From: Megachile rotundata | Taxonomy: Eukaryota > Arthropoda > Insecta > Hymenoptera > Megachilidae | Reading direction: 5' to 3' | Length of the DNA stretch: 64,000 bases | NCBI RefSeq assembly: GCF_050947335.1 | Contig: NC_134993.1 | Coordinates: forward strand, 12,338,001-12,402,000 | Shown: piece by piece, positions 54,561-64,000 of the stretch | Layout: each line of letters begins with the position of its first letter | Position numbering within the stretch: the first letter of the stretch is position 1 | Made by a program: the position numbers and the translations under genes | Notes under the pieces: generated by a model | The model's input: the letters and a program-made list of their open reading frames with translations, nothing else | What the model was told of the DNA's origin: nothing | The model's database searches: none

Positions 54561-56284
54561 TTAACAGAACTTCCATCGGTTCCCGCATTCATTACATAGC
54601 ACGAAAGTGGTCATAGGTTCATCAGCCGAACGCGTTTGTACTTGGTTGTAAGTGCAATTGCGCTTTTTGCATTTTCCACATTTCAACAAATCAGTTTTTG
54701 TTCCTTGCACTGTAGCAAGTTGAGCATCGTTGATTGCCTCCTTTTTAAACTGTTCCCTTAACTGTTTTATTTCATCGCTCGCCATTTCTTCAGCAGTCAT
54801 AACAGCAAGCCTAGCAGGCGTTATTGCACCAGCAATGAAATTCGTCCGCAAATTAGGATTCTTTGCGTCACGTAAATTAGCAACTCTGCTACGCACCTGA
54901 ACAAACATTTACAATTACATATTTTTGATAAAACACAGAAGCACGTGGCTGATAGAACACTTACCCTGTTTTTGTATCTGTTATCAGTATTTTTAAACTC
55001 TGCATAAATTGCTTCTTCTAGTTCTTCTGCCAATTCTTCTGGCGAAGCACATCCTTCGATCGTATTTCCATCCACTCTTAAAGCTGCTGCCAGAAGTTCC
55101 CTGCATTTAAGCCTCACCGCATCTGTTGTGGTAGGAGCTGGGAACGTTGATTGTTTTCTCTGAATATCCTTGTGAGGTTTCTCCTCCTTCATTTTAACAT
55201 CATTTCCATCTATGGAGTCCTTATCTTTCTTTTGATCTCCGTCATCTTTATTCTTTTCTGATTTGTCATCTTTCTTCTTTGAACTACTCGATGAAGTAGA
55301 ATCTTTTTCCTTGTTGGATCCTTCACAAATTTAATACATTACAATTGTAAATACAGTTCTCGCATATTTTGTTACATAGTGTCAACTTACCGGATAAAAA
55401 CTTTTTCCAATTTTTTATAAGTGTCTTTGCTAACGATATAACTTCTTCATCTCTGCTCGATTTTCTTAATGCATTAACGGTCATTCCAATTCGTGTCTTA
55501 GTGAGAAGTTCCAAATCAACAGGCAGCTTTTGCAATATTTTAAGTAATTCCAATGCTTGTTCCTGCCCCTGTAACAAACATTTATTTAACAAAAAATATA
55601 AAACTTAGTAGAATTTTTATGTCGTAACATAAATTACATATATATATAATATTAATCTAATACGAAATTATTTTATTGGAAGTATGATTTAAAAAATGTT
55701 CATTAGACATCTTTATCACCAAAACATATGGTGAATTTTATGTAATGACACCATTCCTGCTGATAATTTACTTCTTTTGTATCACATCTGATGCAAATAA
55801 ATAAGTTTACAATGAGATAATTCATCGTTCTTGGAATGTATTGAACGAATACAGTGATAAATCTTTGCAAACCAGTATCTTGTTTAAATAAGTGAAAATA
55901 TACACCAAATTTGATAATGAGAACATGGTTTGCTAAGCTTTACGAACGCGTTAAAATTAGTACGTCAGATATCTAAGCTCCACAATACCTTGTGATACAT
56001 TAGTTGATACCCAGTCACACAAACTTATACACATAAACATAAATACTTCTTTCGAAACAACAATGTTATACAATGCTGCACTCGCATATACGTACTGCAC
56101 ATATTCGGGTTAACAGAGTAATTGCATTTTAAGTTGGAAAAGTGGCTTTTGTTCTCATTGAGCAGCCCCTAATGTGCCGAGCGATACACAACTATTATTT
56201 TACTCACTTACTCACCGTCCCGTCACCGCTCGACATCTTGTTTAACTTTTTTTGAATCCGCAACACTTCCTCCTCGGCACTCAT
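54561..56284 (-). CDS. TfIIS: Transcription elongation factor S-II (TFIIS), 4 coding exons
   Basis: The exons, in transcript order, are 56216-56284, 55391-55568, 54965-55320 and 54561-54896, with GT-AG introns and matching phases. The 312-residue product begins MSAEEEVLRIQKKLNK. It contains the helical N-terminal domain I (to about residue 82, ending LIKNWKKFLSG), a Lys/Ser/Asp-rich linker, the central domain II that binds RNA polymerase II (VRLKCRELLAAAL to about 260), and a C-terminal zinc ribbon with CGKCKKRNC and CNECGNRWKFC. The invariant acidic hairpin RSADEPMTTFV, which enters the polymerase to trigger cleavage of backtracked RNA, is intact. Length and order match the family. A start seven residues before the Lys-rich helix and a strong donor fix exon 1. 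Confidence 0.97.
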
Positions 56285-57679
56285 TGTGATAATGATATAG
56301 TTTTTACACAAAAAACCGATATAAACATATACAAAACACCGAGCAAGCGAACAACAAACCAGGAAAGTACGTTTATAAACGTGACTTGCGATGCAGAGTT
56401 CAATACTGGATTGGTAACTCGCAACATGTTAAGGTTGCAGGTAGATGGCTGTAGCAACCCGCGTCGTGCTAGTGAAAAACGAGAAGCGACATCTAGTAAC
56501 TAGACATTTTGAGGTCACATCGTCATGGGAACTTCCCTGCAGGACACGATATTGTAGCGACATCTCTCGAAAGTTAGATAAAATAATTTGAGAACAGTAT
56601 GATAATATGCCTAAAATTTATTGAAGAGATAAATTTAAAGTTTAACCTTCAAATTTTATATTAGACATAAAGAGGACAGGTTAATCTCAACATGTCCTAT
56701 TCTCATTATTTTAAATACTATTTGTACATAATATGTATAATTATAATTAATAAAGATATTTCTTATAAAAGTTCTCTTTTATCATTTGATGGTAATATAT
56801 TTTATTACATTAACAATTATTTGAAGGTTTCAAACGAGTCTTGTATTCTCATTTTGGATTTGGCGGGAAACCTGTTTTGGGCTTCGAAGTAGTTTAACGG
56901 TCTAGCACGTAAAAGTTTTAATTCATGATTCATTATTAATTATTCCATGATTATGGCAACCAGTATAAATACTACAGCATCTAATAAATTTTTCAAATTC
57001 GTAAATATGTAAAGACAGCGCTAACCTTGTTCATTCAAGAATGACAGCAACAAGGAAGACAGTTGACAACTTGGTAAAGATGATTTTAATTATCTTCATT
57101 ATCCTGAGAGGAGAATTTCAACAACGTTGCAACTGTTAGATGTAAAACAGCCCATCGAATCGTGTCAGCTTCCGAAGAGTTGCAATGAATTACAGGTTAA
57201 CTTACGATTCACATTGTTCAAGATTTATGCTCGATGACGCGAGAGAAGCTTCGAGCATCACGTCCAAGTTCAAACTAACAGAATTCGCTCTGCTTGCAAT
57301 TTCCGATGCGTATATTTTCATACTTTCTTTTATGCACAAAGGACTGTTGAATATTACATTCGAGTGTGGATAATACGATACAATGTAATAAAAACGTCAA
57401 GTAAAATATTTACAGCTAGAAAATAGAAATCTTCGAGCAATTTATAACACGATTGAAGATGGAATTATCGGAATTGGCCAAATGTCATTTTCTCATGAAC
57501 CTTGTGCTTATGGTTTCTACAGGCTAACCCGTAAGCTATAACCCTAATCCATACTTGTCAATTGATATAATCAGGTACGGTGACAAGAGGCTCGATAAGC
57601 CAAGGTGCAAAATTTACGTTCTGTCATTCAAACAGAGAGCTTCTTATATGGAAGACACATTAATTCCTCGCTTTTTCAG
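56285..57679. other. Spacer between TfIIS (5' end) and the first odorant receptor
   Basis: AT-rich. A segment near 57480-57500 (TGTCATTTTCTCATGA) is matched at about 61384 upstream of the second receptor, suggesting a duplicated promoter. No further gene. Confidence 0.4.
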
Positions 57680-57687
57680 TATAAAAG
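57680..57687 (+). promoter_or_regulatory. Candidate TATA box of odorant receptor A
   Basis: TATAAAAG lies 74 bases before the proposed start codon at 57761, in a setting similar to the second receptor's upstream region. Confidence 0.4.
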
Positions 57688-57760
57688 GTGGCCACATTTT
57701 CCATCACTCTCGTGTCAAACATCGTTTGAAGATTGCTTCTCGTTTCTGAAACATAAAAGT

Positions 57761-60726
57761 ATGGAAATAGTAAGAAACAATTAATGTATTGTCATTAACA
57801 TTTGCCTGCCTAAAATCTATCTACTATAATTCATAGTTTTCTCCTCGATGCAATTGCCCGATCCAGGTGCGGTTGACGCGCCTGGTGACTGAAAATTTTA
57901 ACGGTTTCTTTTTTTTTAAAAATGTCAGTCTAAGTCGAAGTATTTCGTGAATCAGACATATTGAACTATGAATTATAATTGAGAGGATCATTCTGTTGTC
58001 AGTATTAATTTTGCAAGTAGTATCGAGATTACTCTCGAGAGATAAATATGTGGTAGCGTTTTAATATTACGTCGATTAATGTTCAGTGCAGAAAGGTGTG
58101 AGACGGAAGAGGCATGCGTTTGATCTACCATGTTACAAAGTGTTCAAAGAGTATTTGATAGTTCTGGGACAGTATCCAAAGCAATCGGAACGAAGCAATA
58201 AAATCAATGTGACTGTGGTGGTTTGCTGTTCGCTCAGCATTCTTATTCCGTCAGTAAGTAAGGACTTTTTCCGAAAATGTATCGCTACGTGGGGATATGT
58301 GTAGGAGCACAGTGGATGATAATTTAATACAATCTTAAATTAATACGCACTGCGATTTACGCCGTGATTTAGCGCGTAGTAATTTGACGCGTAGTAGTGC
58401 AGCGCGTGGTTATCTAACGCGTAGTAATACAGTGCATAGCAACGCAGCGCATTAAAATCTACTGCGCGCCATTTAGCGCGTGGTAACTTAACGCGATGCG
58501 CTATAAAAATTAAAATTTGATTCCCATAAAAACGTTACGAAAGATTTGAATAATATTACGTAAATAGCTATATTATTTTTTCATTCAAATATTATAATTG
58601 CAGATATTCCAGTTCGTGAAGTCCCTTCGAGAAAAGGACATGGATACCATGATGGAATGCGTGCCAATTATTGCCACAATATCGGTTTCAATAATCAAAA
58701 TAGTAAATCACAACATCAACAGGAAAAAGGTACTATCGCAACAATGACGCATAAAAAGACGATGTAATTAGTATGATACACTTTACAGTTTGAAAACATG
58801 TTCGAACACATGTGTGAACAATGGGAAATGTCCGAGTTAAACAATGAGATAGACGTTTTGAATGAAGTCACCAAGGAAGGAAGTAGAATGGGTACACTAT
58901 ACAGAAGTAAACACCACGACAACTTTAAATAAATGTTAACCGATCCTGAGCATGTATCCTTTTATATTTATGTATTGTCAGTTGCAAGTTATGTACGAAA
59001 TTTTCAGTTAGTATATGGGGGGTTTTGGTAATATTCCTATCGATCCCGTTGTCCTCTCCGGTACTGGACTTCATTTTAAAATCGAACCAAACTCGAACAA
59101 AGATACCATTGTTCAAACTGAACTACCTCATAAATACCGAAGACCACTTTTACTACGTGTATGTGCATTCGGCTATTTGTTCACTAGCTGTCTCATTGGT
59201 TATAATTGTAATGGATTCATTGTACATGGTTATCTTTCATTATATCAGTGGAGTATTTGCTCTGTGCGGGTACGTCTAACAATTTATTTATTAATAGTAC
59301 ATAATTACTGCTGTGTACGCCCTGTTAGGAACGCACTTTGTGCATCACATACACGCGCCTATTTACAGCGAGTGTGCGCATGCGCGTGAGCGGACTTTCC
59401 TAACAGTCATTTATGCAACAGCCAGTTATAGAGCGTCTAACTGTATACTCGTAATTACATGTATCTGCCCCGTAAAATAATAGACAAAATAAAAGTTAAG
59501 AATCATTCAATGAAATGTTTGTTGCAAATGCAGGTACCAAATTAAAAGAGCAACAGAAATCATGGAAACGGATAGTACTTTAAAATATGAGCATAAATAT
59601 CGTTTGCTCAAACGTTGCCTGAACACTCATTATGAAGCCATCAAGTTAGTAATAACACTTAATTATGAATTATATGTAAGTGAAGCACCCTAGTCTCCAA
59701 CATTTTATTAATTTATTATGACGTTACTTGTCAAGATTTTACGAGTACATGGACGACAGTACTCGCCTCAGTTATTTGTTTCAAGTCGGTCTGAACATGC
59801 TGGGAATTACTTCAACTGCAGTTCAAGTAAAAATTCCATTCACAAACTAGGTTTTTAATTAATTGCAATATTAAGAGACACAAACATAATTTTATGCTCT
59901 TTCTTTAGGCGGTGATGAACTTTGATCGTCCACAAGAAGCGTTTAGAATTGCTATGTTCCTATTCGGCCAACAGTTTCATTTGTACACCTTAAGTTTGCC
60001 TGGCCAAGTACTTCTCGATCGAAGCTCCGAGTTATCCGATAATATGTTCGTATATTTATAATTTTCTACCACATTTTATAAAACAATTTCAGTTTCGAAA
60101 TTTTTCATAATCTGAAATTATAGTGTGAAATTGTGTGGGACCATGGATTTCTTTTTTATACAAGTATTTGCTACATGGTAGAAGTATACACTGAATTTCG
60201 AATATGCTGCGATTATAGTGAACATTCGGATAGTTTAATTATTTGAATTATTTAGCATAGATATTTTCAGATACTGTTCCAAATGGCACGAAATACCAGT
60301 TAAGTATCAAGTAATACTGCATATAATGTTAACAAGGTCTATCAGACCATGTAAACTGACTGCAGGAGGATTATATGATATGAACATCGAGAGTTTTGGA
60401 ACGGTGCGTATAGAATTATTGTAACATAATAAACAGGGGATGTTTATAGAAGAGCTTATTTTACATCAGAAAAAAGAGATTACTCACATTAAATTTATTG
60501 CCAATGTTCAGCTTCTTATCATACGTAATTTATTATATTGAAGGTAAATTACAACAATAAGCTCTTGTGATAATGTCACAACACTCTCCTAATATAAGAT
60601 TGTAACATTCATGATCTAATACTAGCTAATTATAAATAACTAAAGTAATAATTTAATAATCCATTGATACAGATGTTCAAGAGCTGCATGTCATATTGTA
60701 CAATTCTGTTATCCTTAAGGGAGTAA
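57761..60726 (+). CDS. Odorant receptor (7tm_6), complete, 10 coding exons
   Basis: Exons: 57761-57769 (tentative first exon), 58092-58253, 58604-58729, 58789-58906, 59008-59269, 59534-59644, 59736-59826, 59909-60045, 60271-60403, 60673-60726. Phases agree at all junctions and the protein is about 400 residues, typical of insect ORs. The sequence has the usual start AFDLPCYKVFKEYLIVLGQY, then hydrophobic segments, the FYEYM...LSYLFQVGLNMLG block, KWHEIPVKYQVILHIMLTRS, and the closing MSYCTILLSLRE. ORs are inverted seven-helix subunits that form odour-gated channels with Orco in antennal neurons. The start is the weakest part: the second exon has no ATG, and ATG-GAA-ATA with a consensus donor GTAAGA at 57770 gives a phase-0 fit to the acceptor TGCAG at 58091. 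Ligand unknown. Confidence 0.9.
58345..58505 (+). repeat. CpG-rich 15-17-bp repeat in receptor A intron
   Basis: About nine diverged units of AGCGCGTAGTAATTT / ACGCGTAGTAGTGC in the intron between the second and third exons. The paralogue carries a related but expanded array at the same intron position. Confidence 0.75.
59322..59406. mobile_element. 85-bp inverted-repeat insert in receptor A intron
   Basis: Ends CTGTTAGGAACG and CTTTCCTAACAG are inverted; the interior has GTGTGCGCATGCGCGTGAG. The same element occurs at the equivalent intron place in receptor B, so it predates the duplication. Probably a tiny MITE. Confidence 0.6.
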
Positions 60727-60908
60727 TACCACAATGGATGCAAATAAGCGAATGCTTGCAAAGCTGGCGAGAAAAGCTGCAGACAGTGCTTATGTTATAA
60801 ACGAAAAAGCCAAAATAACGAAACATATTTAGAAGATAGTGATATTCATAATAGTAAGCCGTTTATATCGTATTACTATAGAATCAATGTAAAAATAATC
60901 TGCACAAG

Positions 60909-60914
60909 AATAAA
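60909..60914 (+). terminator. Poly(A) signal of odorant receptor A
   Basis: AATAAA about 180 bases after the stop codon. Confidence 0.5.
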
Positions 60915-60919
60915 ATAAT

Positions 60920-61995
60920 ACTAATACCTGTAAAGATAAATACCAATTTCATATTACAGCAAAACGACACAAAAGTTTAGTAACTTCATTTCAAAATCGT
61001 AAACTTTAAAAATTTCTTCATTTTTACAGTTTAAATTGCACGTTAAATTACACTTAAATCTCACAGTTACATTTGAAGTTGATATTTCCATATATTCCAA
61101 TTTTCCAATTTTTAAACTAAGTTGCAATGTTTCCAACTTACAAGTACTACTCTGTCGCAATTCTTCTGTGTTCTGACCCTTGCAACCCTTCTTCTAACCA
61201 GTCGCCCAGAAATGATCATTTCTTCATGTGTCGCACAATGTTTAATTAAACACATACATGTACCTCACCGTGCCGGAGGAAAAATGTCAATTAAAATATT
61301 GAACAACATTGGGGCAGTCTTGAAACGACTGATTGCTTTTTTGTGCCATGATATAACGAAGGGGATTTCATCAGCGCCCATGTGTCATTTTCTCACGAGT
61401 TCGGCGTTTTACAATATCATGAAGCGGAAGCAATACAATAATGAGTACCTGCCATCTCATTCAAATAAGAACGATGGCAATCGATACTGCTTGACAATGA
61501 GTGGAGTTGAAACATTTATCTACTATATAAAACCGAGACTTTATTCCGCGAAAGAAGGATTACAACCTTGCTTGATTAGTTCCTCGTCAACGTTTGCGTA
61601 AGTGTGGTCGGTCTCGATACTCTAAGCTGCGTCCAAAACACAAAACTGCGTGAACTGTACGAAATTAACATCAAGAATTAAGAGTGCGTATTCTTTTCAG
61701 TATTTGCCAGAATTGTCCATACGATTGTTAGTCATAGTTTTGTGCGTAAAAATTTGAAAGTGTTCGCGAAGTGGAATGTTCATAGCACCGAAATAGAACT
61801 GTTAATTTAAATAATTGTATGGTCAATTCTGTATATTAATTGATTTAGCAAATAGAAGTTGCATCGCGATTACCGCGACGTATGACAAGTATATTCAAAC
61901 ACGTCGCGCGTAAAATAAATAGAGAAACAAATTAGTTTGAGAAAGTAATATTACAGAACTTGTACCGATATTACAATGATTAATTTAATATTCAG
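60920..61995. other. Spacer between the two odorant receptors
   Basis: Holds the presumed promoter and an unresolved first exon of receptor B. A 159-codon plus frame (61122-61601) is open but ends within the presumed promoter and has no receptor motifs. Confidence 0.4.
61524..61532 (+). promoter_or_regulatory. Candidate TATA box of odorant receptor B
   Basis: TATATAAAA lies about 140 bases downstream of a TGTCATTTTCTCACGA segment shared with the receptor A promoter region. Confidence 0.35.
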
Positions 61996-62003
61996 TGTTA
62001 CAG

Positions 62004-63955
62004 AAAAGTGAGAAACATAAGAGGCATGCGTTTGATCTACCCTGTTATAAAGTATTCAAGGAGTATTTATTAGTCCTGGGACAGTATCCGTATCAAACGG
62101 AGCGCAGCCATAATGTAAATGTGACCGTGATTTCTTGCATTTCGATAAGCATTCTTATTCCTGTCGTAAGTAAAACGACATGTTTTTCAAAAAGAGTAAA
62201 ACGTTGGTATCACGTTATATGGCCATTTCAGTCTGAAGTTTTTGCACCTTGTCACATTATTGATATTAGGAGCAATTTGGTAATTAGTGGAGACTCTCAA
62301 TATATTGCCACGGGGTATAGAAAGAGAAAATTCTTTATAGTTAGTAACGTAATGAGTTGATAATGAATGATATAGCACGAGGCGATATAACACGAGGTAA
62401 TATACCACAAGGTGATATAACACGAGGCGATACAACACGAGGTAATATATCACAAGATGATACAACACGAGGCGATGTTACACGAGGTGATATAACACGA
62501 GGCAATATAACACAAGGCGATATAACACGAGGTGATATTACAGAAGGTGATATGACACGAGGTGATATAACATGAGGTGATATAACACGTAGTGAAATAG
62601 CGTGTAGCAATGCAGCATGTAGTAATCTATCAGTTCAGAACCTAAAGGGATTTCTTTGTGGTCATATAACGTGTAAGACTATAAAATTTAAATCCCCTAC
62701 ATATTTTATAAATGCCTCCACTGTTATCTTAAAACAACGATTTTTCATTTAAACATTATAAGTCTAGTTAATACAGTTCGTGGTATCCATACGGGAGAAC
62801 GACATAGACGCGTTGATGGAATCTGTGCCATATATGGCGACGGGATCCGTGTCAGCGATAAAACTGTTGAACCATAATATCAACAGAAAGAAGGTAAAAA
62901 TTCATAAAATCAAGAATACTACAGAATTGAGTTGTTATTAATTAAAACTTGTTTTACAGTTCGAGAACTTATTCGATCGAATGTGCAGGCAGTGGGAGAT
63001 CTCTGAGATCAACGGCGAAATACACGTCCTGAACGAAGTCACTGAGCAGGGAACTAAAATGGGTGCTCTATACAGAAGTAGTTCTTTCAATTTTGAACAT
63101 AATCATTACATATTATCCGTTGTAAGTCATCTACAAAATTTTCAGCTTCCCTATGGGTGTTTATGTTACTATTCTTGTCTCTGCCGTTGTCTGCCCCGAT
63201 ACTGGACTTTGTTTCACAGTCCAACAAAACTCGAACAAAGATACCGTTGTTCAAGTTGAATTACATCGTAAATACCGACGACTACTTTTACTTCGTGTAT
63301 CTGCATTCGGTTTGTTGTTCACTGACGATAGTGATAGTTATAATCGCTATGGATTCCTTGTACATGGTTATCTTTCATTACATCTGTGGAGTATTTGCTC
63401 TGTGCGGGTATGTTTAACAATTTATTTATTAGTAGTACATAATACTGCCGTGTGAGTCCCTGTTAGGAACGCACTTGCATCGTGCACGCATGCGTATTTA
63501 CCTGAGATGTGCGCATGCGCGTGAGTAGACTTTCGTAACAGCCACTTATACGACAGCCAGTTATCGAGCGTCCACTGTATAATAGTACATATGTCTATTC
63601 TGCAAAATAACAGGTAAAATAAAAGTTAATTATTCATTGAAATGTTTGTAAATGCAGGTACCAAATAAAGAAGGCAGCGGAAACCATGGAAAAGAATAGG
63701 ACTTTAAGAAGTGAGCATCAATATCATTTGTTCAGACGTTGCGTGAACACTCATCATGAAGCTATCAAGTTAGTAACACAGACTTAATGAGGAGTTATGC
63801 GTAAGTTGAAGCAAACCGTTAGTCTCCAATATTTTATTAATTCATTATGCCGTTACATGTTAAGATTTTACGAGTACATGAACGAAAGCACTCGCACCAG
63901 TTATTTGTTTCAAGTCGGTCTGAACATGCTGGGAATTACTTCAACAGCCGTTCAA
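62004..63955 (+). CDS. Odorant receptor (7tm_6), tandem paralogue, 3' end outside window
   Basis: Visible exons: 62004-62165, 62777-62893, 62960-63077, 63146-63407, 63658-63768, 63865-63955, then a donor. Five of the six have exactly the same length as in receptor A (162, 118, 262, 111, 91 nt); the second is 9 nt shorter because its acceptor is three codons further in. The protein shares HAFDLPCYKVFKEYL, INRKKFENLF, NKTRTKIPLFKLNYI and SYLFQVGLNMLGITSTAVQ with its neighbour. About 287 residues are visible. No ATG occurs in the first visible exon; by analogy a short upstream exon joins at the TTACAG acceptor (62003), but I could not place it. There are no internal stops, so it looks functional. 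Confidence 0.88.
62370..62640 (+). repeat. 15-bp minisatellite GATATAACACGAGGT in receptor B intron
   Basis: About fourteen units of GATATAACACGAGGT with RGGYRATA variants, followed by ACGTAGTGAAATAGCGTGTAG, which resembles the array in receptor A's intron. Its unit also matches, in reverse complement, half of the 30-bp unit at 16200-16466. Confidence 0.92.
63460..63541. mobile_element. 82-bp inverted-repeat insert in receptor B intron
   Basis: CTGTTAGGAACG and CTTTCGTAACAG ends with GATGTGCGCATGCGCGTGAG inside; the orthologous copy of the insert at 59322-59406. Confidence 0.6.
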
Positions 63956-64000
63956 GTAAGAATACTTCCACCAACTAATTTTATAATTAATTGCAGTATT

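Noticed and set aside
61122..61601. 159-codon plus-strand frame upstream of receptor B
   Set aside because: It overlaps the presumed TATA box and promoter and shows no chemoreceptor or other family feature.

Overview
The window looks like insect nuclear DNA, most probably from an aculeate hymenopteran such as a bee. It is AT-rich, has GT-AG introns, carries tandem odorant-receptor genes of the insect 7tm_6 type, and is full of TTAGG/CCTAA-like motifs, the telomere unit of bees and ants. The species is inference; the gene models come from reading splice sites and frames by eye.

Layout. (1) 3-161 (+): the C-terminal end of HEATR1/UTP10, a nucleolar HEAT-repeat protein. (2) 671-39132 (-): one very long gene, convergent with HEATR1. 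It has eight coding exons and encodes a type I membrane protein with the order signal peptide, SUEL-type lectin-like domain, CUB, one sushi/CCP module, linker, transmembrane helix, short tail. Phases match at every junction, but the last exon has two possible acceptors that give different tails. Its introns contain more than twenty different minisatellites, by my count roughly a third of the gene. Many are variants of a 16-bp unit made of GGGATTTG and GGGAATTT, present in both orientations. (3) 39133-52140: intergenic DNA with a TA-flanked MITE just upstream of that gene, a TGACGCAC-box array, a TTAGG-like 13-bp array, further tandem repeats, and a roughly 2.2-kb palindromic (fold-back) element. 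(4) 52141-53404 (+): RpS8, five coding exons. (5) 54561-56284 (-): TfIIS, four coding exons, convergent with RpS8. (6) 57761-60726 (+): a complete odorant receptor of about 400 residues. (7) 62004-63955 (+): a tandem paralogue with nearly identical exon structure, cut off by the window end.

Functionally these are housekeeping genes (ribosome biogenesis, ribosome, transcription elongation), a cell-surface adhesion- or synapse-like receptor, and chemoreceptors; nothing suggests they act as one pathway. No rRNA, convincing tRNA or snoRNA, or CRISPR was seen. Most long reading frames in the repeats are by-products of stop-free repeat units.
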